Shown one piece after another: positions 15,725-26,772 of a stretch of DNA of 64,000 nucleotides. The stretch's first letter is position 1, and every line of letters begins with the position of its first letter. Source of the stretch: Halictus rubicundus (Eukaryota > Arthropoda > Insecta > Hymenoptera > Halictidae); NCBI RefSeq assembly GCF_050948215.1, contig NW_027488579.1, forward strand, positions 1,630,658-1,694,657, read 5' to 3'. Under the pieces are notes generated by a model, which ran no database searches, was not told the DNA's origin, and saw only the letters and a list, made by a program, of their open reading frames with translations. The translations under genes were made by a program, and so were the position numbers.

Positions 15725-16135
15725 TCCTCTATCCTATCCTATCCTCTATCCTATCCTATCCTCTATCCTATCCTATCCTCTATCCTATCCTATCCTCTAT
15801 CCTATCCTATCCTCTATCCTATCCTATCCTCTATCCTATCCTATCCTCTATCCTATCCTATCCTCTATCCTATCCTATCCTCTATCCTATCCTATCCTCT
15901 ATCCTATCCTATCCTCTATCCTATCCTATCCTCTATCCTATCCTATCCTCTATCCTATCCTATCCTCTATCCTATCCTATCCTCTATCCTATCCTATCCT
16001 CTATCCTATCCTATCCTCTATCCTATCCTATCCTCTATCCTATCCTATCCTCTATCCTATCCTATCCTCTATCCTATCCTATCCTCTATCCTATCCTATC
16101 CTCTATCCTATCCTATCCTCTATCCTATCCTATCC
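15725..16135. repeat. Longest perfectly canonical run of the 17-bp unit
   Basis: About 24 consecutive units carry no substitution, giving the consensus unit. The run is bounded on the left by the CGTATCC variant and on the right by CCTGTACCC. A shorter canonical run lies at about 37320-37570. A homogeneous run like this may mark recent local expansion. Confidence 0.85.
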
Positions 16136-17686
16136 TGTACCCTATCCTATCCTCTATTCTATCCAATCCCCTATCCTATCCTGTATCCTATCCTATCCTC
16201 TATCCTATCCTATCCTCTATCATATCCTATCCTCTATCCTATCCTATCCTCTATCCTATTCTATCCTCTATCGTATCCAATCCTATATCCTATTCTCTAT
16301 CCTATCCTATCCTCTATCCTATCCTATCCTCTATCCTATCCTACCCTCTATCCTATCCTATCCTATATCCTATCCTATCCTCTATCCTATCCAATCCCCT
16401 ATCCTCTCCTCTATCCTATCCTATACTCTATCATATCCTAATCTCTATCCTATCTTATCCTGTATCCTATTCTATACTCTATCCTATCCTTTCCGCTATC
16501 CTATCCTATCCTCTATCCTATCCTATCCTCTATCGTATCCTATCCTCTATCCAATCCTATCCTCTATCGTATCCTATCCTCTATCCTATCCAATCCCATA
16601 TCGTATCCTATATCCTATCCTATCCTCTATCCTATCCTATCCTCTATCCTATCCTATCCTCTATTCTATCCTATCCTCTATCGTATCCTATCCTCTATCC
16701 AATCCATTCCTATATCGTATCCTCTATCCTATCCAATCCTCTATCCTATCCTATCCTCTATCCTATCCTATCCTCTATCCTATCCTATCCTCTATCCTAT
16801 CCTATCCTCTATCGTATCCTATCCTCTATCCTATCCAATCCCATATCGTATCCTCTATCCTATCATATCCTCTATCCTATCCTATCCTCTATCCTATCCT
16901 ATCCTCTATTCTATCCTATCCTCTATCGTATCCTATCCTCTAACCTATCCAATCCTATATCGTATCCTCTATCCTATCCTATCCTCTATCCTATCCTATC
17001 CTCTATCCTATCCTATCCTCTATCCTATCCTATCCTATATCCTATCCTATCCTCTATCCTATCCAATCCCCTATCCTCTCCTCTATCCTATCCTATACTC
17101 TATCATATCCTAATCTCTATCCTATCTTATCCTGTATCCTATTCTATACTCTATCCTATCCTATCCTCTATCCTATCCTATCCTCTATCGTATCCTATCC
17201 TCTATCCAATCCTATCCTCTATCGTATCCTATCCTCTATCCTATCCAATCCCATATCGTATCCTATATCCTATCCTATCCTCTATTCTATCCTATCCTCT
17301 ATCCTATCCTATCCTCTATTCTATCCTATCCTCTATCGTATCCTATCCTCTATCCTATCCATTCCTATATCGTATCCTCTATCCTATCCTATCCTCTATC
17401 CTATCCTATCCTCTATCCTATCCTATCCTCTATCCTATCCTATCCTCTATCGTATCCTATCCTCTATCCTATCCAATCCCATATCGTATCCTCTATCCTA
17501 TCATATCCTCTATCCTATCCTATCCTCTATCCTATCCTATCCTCTATTCTATCCTATCCTCTATCGTATCCTATCCTCTAACCTATCCAATCCTATATCG
17601 TATCCTCTATCCTATCCTATCCTCTATCCTATCCTATCCTCTATCCTATCCTATCCTCTATCCTATCCTATCCTCTATGCTATCCT

Positions 17687-17702
17687 ATCCTCTATCCTAT
17701 CC
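17687..17702. repeat. Target site duplication, left copy
   Basis: ATCCTCTATCCTATCC directly abuts the poly-T end of the retrotransposon and is repeated at 28639-28654 directly beyond its other end. Compared with the unoccupied sites at 13341 and 33448, the flanks carry exactly one extra unit, as expected for a 16-bp duplication. The flanks are satellite, so chance unit-number variation could mimic this. Confidence 0.7.
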
Positions 17703-17717
17703 TTTTTTTTTTTTTTT
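17703..17717 (-). other. Poly-A tail of the retrotransposon (poly-T on + strand)
   Basis: Fifteen T residues on the + strand join satellite sequence directly to the 3' terminal repeat. This is the usual product of target-primed reverse transcription. No clear AATAAA lies just upstream of the tail on the minus strand; the nearest I see is about 160 bp inside the element. Confidence 0.9.
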
Positions 17718-17718
17718 G

Positions 17719-19547
17719 AGGTCATTTGTCTCTATTTGTTTCAATTAAATGCCAAAAAGTTACATAAATTCATATTGTTAAAATCTATCTGTCTATTATG
17801 CTAATATCTTCTATTTGAAATCTCGTTCGCTTGTTCTATACTTTTCTAAATCTTAATCTTAATCTTAATTCTATTTATTCGCTTCGATTTTTATCTATTA
17901 TTATCGCTTATTTTTATACTCTTGGAGTCTAAGTCTAATTCTAAATCTAAACCTATTCCTTATGTACATCTAAAGCTAAACTACTTATTTGTATTATCGT
18001 TTGTCTTTTAATTTAGTTTAATTTGATTATCTATACTTATATTTGTATTTATATTTATATTTCTACTTGTACTTAGATCTACTTTTAAATTCGCACGCGT
18101 TTACTTTTAACTTCGCACGCAAACATTTATTATAATACGCCCGCTATTTATTTTTAATCTACTCCTGTCTAAAAGTAATTTTTTCTCTCTTTTTTGACTT
18201 TTTCTATCCTATCTAAGAATTTGTTATGCGCTACCTAACGTTATCTTATTATCTAGCCTATGCTAAGGTGTGACAAAATTCCACGTCTAAAAATTATTTC
18301 TCGCTATTATTATTAAGTTTTATCTCTCGCTTTTCTGCGACTCTACGCCGTGCTATATACCGGGTACAATACTTTAAGACCGAGGGCTCCCTAAAAAACT
18401 CGCAGAGAACACCTCCCCCTTTTTTTTCCCTAATCAACCTCTCTTTTTTATGTCTTCTTTGTATAGTCTACCGGGTTTCTGGTCGCCGGCCTATTCTGTG
18501 TTTTCGCGAGAAAAGTCTCCTTCTTCTCGTAAAAGCCGGTTTTTGGCGAAAAAATGCGAATTCGCGGATTTTTTTGCACCACGGGGTTTTCCCAACCCCA
18601 CCCCACCCTACTTTTCCGAAATTTAGTTTAGAAGGGCTACACGTGCTTGCTTTTTCCAAAAATGTTCGAAAACTTTTCGCCACCCGGTATAGTCTAAAAA
18701 TCTACTTTATCCGATTTGGCCGTTCTTGGGCTCGTTTTAAAGGTCTCGAGGCCCTCACCAACTTTCACTTATCGCTTTTTTTCCTATCTCTATACCCAGG
18801 CTTTTTGTCGACCGTATCTCGAAAAGGGAGGGGTGAATCGAAAAATTGTTCCCACCCGGGAGAAATATCTCCCAATTTCCCCTATTCTGCTGGTCCTTCC
18901 TTATAAAGCCCGGATATAAATTTTCATTCAGATCGGAGAAAATTCAGGAATCCGTTACGCGAATCACATGCCTAACCCTTTTTATATAGGGTAAACACTT
19001 TCCTACCTTCTCGTAGGTGTTTGGCCTGGTGTTCGTACCGACCCCTCGCGACGTATCCTTTGTTTTCTCAGAGTTCTCACACACTTTTCGCGGATTCAAA
19101 ATTTTTGTAAAAAGTCCAAAAATCGGTCACTCAATTATTTAATCGAACAATTAATTAATTAATTAAGCAAAACTACACAGCCCGTTCAACTTTAATTTAG
19201 TCCAATTCAAAGTGTTAATTGATCTTTTTCACTTTTATATGCAACTGTTCCTTTATTTCGGTTCTTTTTACTTTTGTTTTATCAAAAAGTGTCTAGTAAG
19301 TCTATTATACTCCTAATTTTCCCTTATTTCCTGTTAGATTTTAACGAACTCTTCCGAATCTCGTTTATCCTACGGATTGATCGCGTTTTTATCACTTTAA
19401 AGTTCCTCGTACTCCATAATCGCACGTTAAAACTTTCTTTTTCTCTCCCTATGCTAGTTTTAATCTCAAAAACTTCGCGCATTCAGACTGAATTTACTGA
19501 AACTTTTGACTCTTAGCACCTTACTCCTTGGTAGTTCACTTTGCTCT
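17719..19547 (-). repeat. 3' terminal direct repeat of the retrotransposon
   Basis: This 1829-bp segment matches 26773-28637 in the same orientation. I found one substitution (18099 versus 27153), one block indel near 18416 that accounts for most of the 36-bp length difference, and a 2-bp indel in a C-rich run near 18600. It is AT-rich and holds no convincing gene; the small + strand open frames simply recur in both copies. Near-identity of the two copies implies that one was templated from the other recently, as for LTRs, or that both came from one read-through transcript. Confidence 0.92.
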
Positions 19548-20828
19548 GATTTTGAATTTAGTTTCTGAGGCTCGCCCGACCTCCGCGGCTCCCCCCTCTT
19601 ACTAGACTCTTCCACCGAATTTCACCTTCGCTTTGTTGTTTCGGCTTGTTTTGTCCTGTTATAACCCTGTTCTGATTATCAAATTTGGTCGTTATGTTTT
19701 CGGCCTTGGCTCACCTTTTGGCGTGTTCGTTAGTGTTATTTTCTACTTTTTTCTTATTTCGTTTATCCTTGTCCGCGTTCGGCCGAAAGGTAACTTGTCC
19801 TATTTCTTATCTTCTAACGTAAAATTTATAAATTAGCTAATAAATAAGTGAATTCTAAATTTAACATGTCTAAAGTACATTGCCCTACCCACTCGTGTAC
19901 CGGGGACGAAGACTATCGTACTTTAATACTTCTATGCCGCTCTGAACTTGTACTCGCGATATTACTCTTACTTTTCATGTTTTATACCTGCTAAAATATT
20001 CGTTCTATCGAGAAATTGTATTTCACCTTTTATGATGGGGGCCTTGGTGACAATTTATTTATTTAATTATTTTCACCCCTCCTACCCCCGCGAAAATATC
20101 TTTTTTCCTAGGTCTTTTTGACGGCTGAAAGTAGTTCCACATGATTCCTCGTCCCCGAAATACGTCAGGTTTACATCTTTGGTATTCCAATGCACTTTGT
20201 ATAACTAATAAAATGTTTAAAACTAATTCGGCTCATGTATTTAGCTACAACCGCCATCTTGTCGCTGACAAGCGGCCCCTTGTATCTATAAACCCTTCCT
20301 ACGCTCTTTACGCTTGCTACTAGTGTTCTACTTTATCTCGCTGCGCGCGATACTGCAGGAAACTATACCAACTTCGGTATTGCCCCTGACGGATTGCAGC
20401 CGTTTCCGCAAGCAATACGCCGCTAGTCCTTATTCTTTTACGCTATATTGCATCTCCGTGCTGCACTCCTCCTCCACTGGTTGGGTGGGGCGGCCGCGGT
20501 GGGGGGTGGGGGCAGCGAGCAGTCTTCAGTACCGGGTGTCCTGAAGGTTTCCAGATGAGATCGGAGTACTTGTTTCCCGTCGATAGCTTAGCCCGGTCCC
20601 ACGAACTCCGCTTTTTCACAGGCTTCGGTCATCTTAGGTTCCTCCTCCTTTCTCTCCTGTGTCTCCAGCTCCCTCGACGTCGTCCACTCCTCCCCGCTTA
20701 CCCCCTCCACGCGGCCTCCTCAGAGGAATCTGCAACACAGAGATACAATTTTAGCGCATTATATTTCTTATTTATATTATTACTTCCTATTATACTATAT
20801 TTATTTTAATACTAAACTTAACTAAACT
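19548..20828 (-). other. Unique part of the retrotransposon 3' untranslated region
   Basis: This 1.28-kb stretch lies between the ORF2 stop and the 3' terminal repeat and has no counterpart at the 5' end. Short open frames on the + strand (60-84 codons) show no recognisable domain and are antisense to the element, so I do not call genes. A G-rich patch at 20483-20512 is noted separately. A long 3' untranslated region would make the element unusually long for the R1 clade. Confidence 0.7.
20483..20512 (+). other. G-rich patch with possible G-quadruplex
   Basis: Four G runs of 3, 4, 6 and 5 bases occur within 30 bp, with two single-T loops and one 10-base loop that contains GCGGCCGC. They lie on the + strand, so the sense RNA of the retrotransposon would be C-rich here. 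The patch stands out in otherwise AT-rich DNA. Folding is inferred from pattern only. Confidence 0.35.
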
Positions 20829-21505
20829 TTAGAGGTCTGCCATCCTTTCGGCATCGGCCGACTCCAAGTCCTCCTCGGTTCCCCTCATGATCGGGTTGTC
20901 CAATAGCTCCTTCTCTCTTTTTCTTTCTTCTTCTTCTTTTATACTCAGGATCTCCTTACAGAATCTGGAAAAGCTTCTCCAGTTTTCCTCTTTCTCTAGT
21001 ATGCCCTCCATGATGATCTCAATAGTCAACAGTTCTGGTCTAATGTTTAATGCGTCCGTTAGTTGTCTCCTTTCTTCTCTCCATTTTTGGCACGTGACTA
21101 GAGTATGTTCGGGTGTATCTGCTGTTCCCGGATGGTACCAGCATTCGTCCGTTCTTGCTTTGCCGATCCTATACCTAAAACTGTTAAATAAACCGTGGCC
21201 TGTGAGGGCTTGAGTTAAATAAAAGTTAAGGTCCCCATGTTTTCTACAGGTCCATTTTTGAATATTTGGAATGAGCCTGTGCGTCCACCTTCCCACCGTT
21301 CCCGTATCCCATTTTTCCTGCCATATGCGGTTGGTCTTTTCCTTGGCTTTCTTCCTTATTTCCTTTCTTAGCCTGTCTCTCAGGATTTCCATTGCTTCTT
21401 CATTATTCTCCTCGAGATCTTCGTGCAGGTCTTCTCCAAAGTATTCTCCGACCCCCCTCTCTCTCTCTTCTAAATGCTCTTCGTTATTGTTTCCGTTAAT
21501 GTGAA

Positions 21506-21559
<54 letters not shown>

Positions 21560-24413
21560 TGTTATTGTTATAATTATTATTAATATTATTACTGTTATTA
21601 CTATTGTTGTTATTAATATTATTATTATTATTATCATTATCATTATTGTTATTGTTATAATTATTATTAATATTATTACTGTTATTACTATTGTTGTTAT
21701 TAATATTATTATTATTGTTTTCATTGTTATCGTTATCGTAATTATTATTATTAATCCTGCTATTTGAGTTTGAATTTGAATTTGAATTTACGTTTGCATT
21801 TAGATGATTGAGAAGGGTTTCTATCATATCATTTTCTTCTTCCATTATCTCTCTTCTTTCAATTATCTTCAGGTCCCAGGGCTGGATCCCAGATAGCACT
21901 GCCAAAGTTTCCAGGGGAACAGATCTATAGGCAGACACCACCCTAGTTAGTCCTAATTTCTGCGTATTTCTAAGTGTTCTTCTGTTTACTATTTTTTTGG
22001 CCGCCTCCGCCCATATGGGCGCTCCGTATAAGACTATAGACTCCGTTGTCATGTAGTATAACTTTCTCGCTGATTGCTTCGTCTTTATCTTATTTGTCAT
22101 CAAACTGCTCAGGGCTGCCATCGTTCTGATGGCTTTGTTAGTAACACTCTCTATATGTTTTTTAAAATTTTTTCTTGAGTCGAAGGTTATCCCTAAATAC
22201 TTTAAATCCGTCGTTGGCTTAATCTCCGTGTTTCCTATCTTGAATGCTAAATTTTCATCCACCTTTTTACAGTTTAGCATTAAGACTTCCGTCTCACTTT
22301 CTGCCAGAGCTAATCCTGCCGTGAACATCCATTGTCTTGCATCCTCTACCATTTCTTCCGCTCTGGACTTGAGTCTTTTTTCAGTTGTGGCCTGTGCTAT
22401 TATGGCTATGTCATCGGCAAATGCGATTTTCATAGACATGGGCGGATTCGGTCTTGAAAGCAATCCATCATACACAAGGTTCCAAAGAAAAGGGCCCAAA
22501 ACCGAACCTTGAGGTACTCCCATCTTCATATTTAAATCGATTTTTTCTTGAGAAGCCTCGTATTTGACAATTCTGTTTCTGAAATAGTCTTTAATTAGTC
22601 GTGAAAGGTAAATTGGCGTGTTTCTTCTTACGAGTTCCTGATAGATTGCCGTCCAGTGCAGTGAATTAAACGCATTCTTAACGTCCAATGCAATCATCAC
22701 CGCATATCTGTTTTTTCTAGATGATTCCCAGGCCGCTTTCCGTACCTCCTCCATGGCATGTACAGTTGACTTCCCTTTGGTAAAACCGAATTGTTGCTTA
22801 CTGAATGGTCTAAGGCCCATTAGTTTATGGAGCCTCGCTCTGATGAAGTATTCAAACAATTTGGCCACCGCATCTATAATACAAATGGGGCGGTAAGCGG
22901 ACGGGGTGGTGGGGTCCTTACCTTCTTTCCTCAAGAGTATTGTTCTTGCGATCTTCCAACTGGCTGGTATCTGACCTCTACTCAGTATTCCGTTAAAGAG
23001 TGCTACGAATCTATCCGGTCTAAATTCAACCATTACTTTTATCGTTTCGGGCTGCATACCATCCAAGCCCGGTGCTTTTCCCGGTTTAAGTTTTTTCGCC
23101 GCCTCGAGCACTTCTTCTATGGATACCTCAGGTATATTAGGATCCTGGTTTACCTCTGGATTTCTTAACCCTGTTTCTTCGGCTATATTACTCTGATTTA
23201 CCTCTCTTATTAAGTTATTTTCTTGAGGAAACAAGCCCTGCATTACTATCTCAGCAAAGGCCGACGAGAGTGTTGCGGGTGGATTGCTATTTTTGATCTT
23301 ACTGATAATTATTTTATAAGGCTTGCCCCAGACATCTTTTTCAATCGATTCGCATAGATCCTTCCAGATTTTCTCTTTTGATTTGCTTATTATTCGTTGT
23401 AGATTTTTCTTAGACATTTTGTACAGGTAAAGGATGGCCTCGCTTTCATCTGTTTTGCCCTTTTTCCTCAGTTTTTGTACTGCTCTTCTAAGCCTTTGTG
23501 TTTTGGATCGCTCTTTTTTAATTTCTGCGTTCCACCAAGGGTTTCTTTTTTCTTTTACCCCTGTAGCATCCGCTTTGTCCAAAGCTTTGTCACATGCTTC
23601 ATAAATAGATTTAAGGAATTTGTCCTCTTCGTCCTGATTGTACATATTTCTCTCGTTAATATCTTTTTCCCTTAAGACGTGATCCAAAGCCGTCCCCAGC
23701 CTGGAAATCCCTGCTCTTGTAATTTTCCATCTGTTTCCATGGTCTGTCCTCGCTCTTTGTGTTTCCTCTGGGGTTTTTAATGCTGTAAACAGATATTTGT
23801 GGTCAGAGGCACTCTCTAGGTTTAGGACTTTACTCTTAAGCGCATATTGTGATTTCTGTAATTCCTGTGTAGTTGCTAAAAAATCAAGGTTTGATGTAGC
23901 ATTGCCCCTCTCGAATGTGTGGCCACCCTCTGGCACACATGGAAAGATATCATTTCCTAAGAGCTCGTCTAGCAGTATGGATCCTTTTGCATTTTGCTCC
24001 CTGGAGCCCCAGGCTGGGGACTTGGCATTGAAATCGCCTCCGATGATAATATTGTTACCCTTGGATTTTTCTTGTCTTACAAATTGCATAAGTTTTTTAA
24101 CTTTATACGCATACACGTCATTAGTAATATTTGGAGAGAAATATGTACTCACTATAGTTAAATTTTCGAATCTTACGGCAGTGTAGTCTTCTTCTGCTGT
24201 ATCTCCGTCTTCCAGTTTCTTCAGGCCGTTTTTATTTGTTATCCAGATCGCCGTTGAGCCCCCTGGGGAGTATAGCCATCTTCCCGGGTTGAATAAGGGT
24301 TCTTGAATTAAAACAACGTCCGCATCCAGGTCAATTGCCGACTGCATAAGTAGGAAATGCGCCAGTCGGCAGTGATTCAGGTTTATCTGAAATATTTTAA
24401 GATTGAATTTTAA
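20829..24413 (-). CDS. ORF2: APE endonuclease and reverse transcriptase of R1-clade type
   Basis: It encodes the enzyme that nicks target DNA and copies the element RNA from the nick. The open frame starts at 24413, overlapping the ORF1 stop. The first AUG, at 24347, gives 1172 aa, and residues below count from it. Twenty-two codons upstream of it hold QINLNHCR, the endonuclease's first catalytic strand, so that AUG is too late. Endonuclease: about 1-190, with E16, GGDFNAK (D105, N107), N153/D155 and SDH (181-183). Reverse transcriptase: about 420-725, with GKAPGLDG (423-430), catalytic D555, GVPQGSVLGP from 610 and FADD at 643-646. C-terminal region: GRWTHRLIP near 1019, and a knuckle using C1069, H1072, H1081 and C1086. 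The odd part is an Asn-rich insertion at about 853-955. There are no internal stops. Translation probably needs -1 frameshifting or non-AUG reinitiation after ORF1. R1-clade placement is by motif, not by tree. Confidence 0.93.
21502..21790 (-). repeat. In-frame (AAT)n / Asn-rich tract inside ORF2 with 87-bp tandem duplication
   Basis: On the coding strand, AAT-type codons give a run of about 100 residues that are mostly Asn with scattered Ser, Asp, Ile and Tyr. Within it a 29-residue (87-bp) segment occurs twice in tandem; the TATCATTATC variants recur 87 bp apart on the + strand. The reading frame is kept throughout. The tract lies between the reverse transcriptase and the C-terminal zinc knuckle, probably in a linker. 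It looks like microsatellite expansion. Confidence 0.9.
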
Positions 24414-25996
24414 TTACTAGTTTCGCTCCTAGCGACTCGCTCCACATATTTTTTATATTGGGGGCAATTTACTGCCCCTGCCACATGCTCGGCTTTCGAT
24501 GCATGTATGCCCTCTCTAGTACAGAGTACGCAGCATCTAATCGCCTCGCATCCATTGATCTTGTGTCCGATCCCTCCACATCTTCTGCAAAGTTCCTGGC
24601 CGTTGAGATCTAATGCACAATTATATGACAAATGCCCGAAGGCATGGCATTTGAAACATCTTATCAGGTTTTGTGTTCTTTTAATCCTGCAATTGGTAAA
24701 GCCTATTTTAATTTTATTTTCCTGGCCCAATTTTTCCAAGTCCTCTGCCGGAAAGGATACAATAGCTGTTTTGGTTCCTCCGTATCCATATCTTATTGTT
24801 TTAATGTCTATTTCGTCTTTTGATCGCGTTACCACCCTCGACATTTCCTCCTGTAATTCTTCCTTGTCGATTGTGGGATCGAGATCTTTCACTTCATATA
24901 TGACCCTGGGTGCCATTCTCCTTATCCTGCATTCCTCTCCCAGGGTGTCCTTTGCGAATTTCTCTAAGGTCCCTGCATTGGTCCCCTTTTCCATCTCTAT
25001 TATTATGTCCCCTCCCCGTGACTTTCTTATTGTATGAATCCCATTCATATTTTCACCTGGATTAGATTTCAGTTGCTTGAATAAGTCCGCAAACGTTCTC
25101 TTTTCCGTTGTTTTTATGATTACCGCTTCCGATCTTGGTGGCGGCGGGAGTCTCGCCTTTTTTATTCTCTCTCTTTCCTTTTCTTTTTCTTTTTCTTGTT
25201 CTTGATTTCTCCTTTCGATTTCCCCGATCTCCTCCTTTTTCTTTTTCTTTAGGGCTTTCTTTTCCTCCGCTTTTTTCTTTTTATCCACTGTTTTCCACTC
25301 GCTTTCCTTCGCTTGGTTCGTCTCGCTGTCCCTTCCTATTGCATTCTCTTCTGTTTCACTTTCATATAGCAAAGTTTTCCTCGCTTCTTCGCCGCCTGCT
25401 TCTCCCCCCTTCTCACGCCTTCGCTCACTTTTTTCTTTAAGGGAACATTGTACTCCTACGTCCCTGTGAAGGAGGCTGTGTCTTAAATTTTTATTTTCAA
25501 TAATGAGTTCAATGTTCCTCAGTCTGGTAATAGCCGTCTCCAGCTGTCTATCCGCCTGTGCTGCATGTGTTTTCGTGAAGCTTCTGACTTCTTTGAGAGG
25601 GTCCATACAGTACCCTCTCACCTCCTTTGTGGAGTTCCTTGTTTTTTTTAGAAGCACCGCCAACTCTCCTATCAACTTCAGGACGTCTTCCTCTTCTTCC
25701 ATGTCCCTTTCCTTTTCTTTCTCCTTCTCCTTTTTCTTTTCTTCCTCCTTAGACTGGTTAAATTTGGGAGTCGAGAAGTTATTTCTATCGTCTATTTTCT
25801 TCTTTTTAAGATTTGAATTCTCTAGAAAAATCCCATCGGAGAATTGAGATTCCGAATGAGTTTCATATGTATCTCTAACTCTCTTTGTGCTCTCCTTATC
25901 TTTTTCGTTGCTTCGTCTAGTTTTCTCGCTTCTTCTGAAAATAATTCCCTTATCTGGTGGTTGTATTGGGGTTAACCATTTCTCTTCTTCCTCCAT
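24410..25996 (-). CDS. ORF1: gag-like nucleic-acid-binding protein with CCHC zinc knuckles
   Basis: This 528-residue protein is the first open frame of the retrotransposon and probably coats its RNA and guides it to the target. The start at 25996 is the first AUG after an in-frame TAG near 26062. The N-terminal half is very charged, with Lys/Glu-rich segments at about 84-104 and 238-282, and a PPPP motif at 284-287. A compact region follows at about 300-440. The C-terminus has knuckles C447-C450-H455-C460 and C470-C473-H478-C483, both spaced C-x2-C-x4-H-x4-C, then a looser third cluster (C489, C492, H498 or H504, C511). Three knuckles at the C-terminus are usual for R1-clade ORF1 proteins. 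Its TAA stop (24412-24410) overlaps the ORF2 frame, which is offset by one base. Confidence 0.92.
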   Translation of the reverse strand: MEEEEKWLTPIQPPDKGIIFRRSEKTRRSNEKDKESTKRVRDTYETHSESQFSDGIFLENSNLKKKKIDDRNNFSTPKFNQSKEEEKKKEKEKEKERDMEEEEDVLKLIGELAVLLKKTRNSTKEVRGYCMDPLKEVRSFTKTHAAQADRQLETAITRLRNIELIIENKNLRHSLLHRDVGVQCSLKEKSERRREKGGEAGGEEARKTLLYESETEENAIGRDSETNQAKESEWKTVDKKKKAEEKKALKKKKKEEIGEIERRNQEQEKEKEKERERIKKARLPPPPRSEAVIIKTTEKRTFADLFKQLKSNPGENMNGIHTIRKSRGGDIIIEMEKGTNAGTLEKFAKDTLGEECRIRRMAPRVIYEVKDLDPTIDKEELQEEMSRVVTRSKDEIDIKTIRYGYGGTKTAIVSFPAEDLEKLGQENKIKIGFTNCRIKRTQNLIRCFKCHAFGHLSYNCALDLNGQELCRRCGGIGHKINGCEAIRCCVLCTREGIHASKAEHVAGAVNCPQYKKYVERVARSETSN

Positions 25997-26772
25997 CCTT
26001 TTCTCTTCTTCTGTTTCTATCGTTCTAAGATCTCTGTCAGTTATGTTATATGTCTCTATCTATCTATATATATATATACTCTATTTCGGTTATTTTGAAT
26101 GTGTCTTTAGCGAGGTCAAAGTCCTCGCCTTCGTGTATGGTTGTATGTGTGTGCTTCGAGCGGTGGCGGTTACGGTGTCCTTATTTTGTTTGTGCGTTTC
26201 CGAGTCCTCTTTTTTCCTCTCCTTGTCGTTCGCTTGGGGTCGGTCGGTTACCCGTACGGTTCCTCCCCCCTATCTCCCCCCTGGATTTGCGTAGCGGCTT
26301 TCTGGAAGTATCTTACTTTTCTATTCCTATATTACTTAATTGCTTTTAATTCTATTTTTATTTCTACTTCTATTTCTATTTCTAAATCTGTTTCTGTTTT
26401 TGTTTCTATTTCAGGTGATTATTCTTAATTATTAGGTTAAAATGAGATTTTATTCGATGGTCCGTGGTATGAACTTTCAGGGGATAATTTTAACTATTTT
26501 TCTACTTGATTTGTTCTATGAATACTACTCTATTTTATTCTTTTTAGTTTAACTAATTTTTCTTTTAATTATCTGTTTCAGGTTTGTAATCGAATTTGGT
26601 CCCTGGAGGTAAGTATAGTCCCGTTTCTATTTTACTTCTCTATTTTAATTTTAAATTCTATTTTTCTTGTTACTTTATTTATTTATTTATTTGTTTGTTC
26701 TAATCTGAAATTTAGTTTTTTTTCAAAGTTCGCCAGTGGAGTGGGATAAATGATCTTAAGAACAGAGAAATA
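25997..26772 (-). other. Unique part of the retrotransposon 5' leader
   Basis: This segment joins the 5' terminal repeat to ORF1. It is AT-rich with short simple repeats, including a TA run near 26062-26079 and ATTT-type runs near 26675-26695. I see no gene; the + strand open frames of 95-135 codons are antisense to the leader and low in complexity. On the minus strand the boundary with the terminal repeat is at 26773/26772, and no poly-A remnant lies there. That argues against this being a simple head-to-tail junction of two tailed elements. Confidence 0.7.

Larger units (their letters stand above)
1..17702. repeat. 17-bp satellite array, left arm (subfamily A)
   Basis: The whole stretch is a tandem array whose basic unit on the + strand is TCCTATCCTATCCTCTA (two TCCTA pentamers plus one TCCTCTA heptamer, 17 bp). 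The consensus has no G on this strand. Variant units recur in fixed order and mark higher-order blocks: CAGTCCCGTATCC, CTTTACTATAATATCATC and its ATGATATC allele, CCTGTACCC, CCAATCCCATATCG, and CTTTCCGCTATCC. No gene is supported here. The long forward open frames follow from a stop-free unit whose length is not a multiple of three, and the minus strand has TAG stops throughout. The array is cut at 17702 by the retrotransposon and resumes at 28639. Confidence 0.97.

Noticed and set aside
192..17700. Long forward open frames made of SYPLSYPILYPILSSIL-type repeats
   Set aside because: They follow from a stop-free 17-bp unit, occur in overlapping frames at once, start at chance ATG variants and show no non-repeat domain. 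They are satellite, not genes.
18468..19836. Small open frames in the terminal repeats (for example 18574-18906, 19274-19516, and their partners at 27481-27996 and 28364-28606)
   Set aside because: They occur twice only because the repeat does, have no recognisable domain, and one changes length with the hairpin indel. Most are on the strand opposite to the element's genes.
21470..21767. Poly-Ile open frames on both strands over the ORF2 trinucleotide tract
   Set aside because: They are other-frame or antisense readings of the (AAT)n tract. The ORF2 frame has the catalytic domains on either side.
22129..25847. Many + strand open frames of 60-180 codons across ORF1 and ORF2
   Set aside because: They are antisense shadows of the two intact retrotransposon frames and show no domain of their own.
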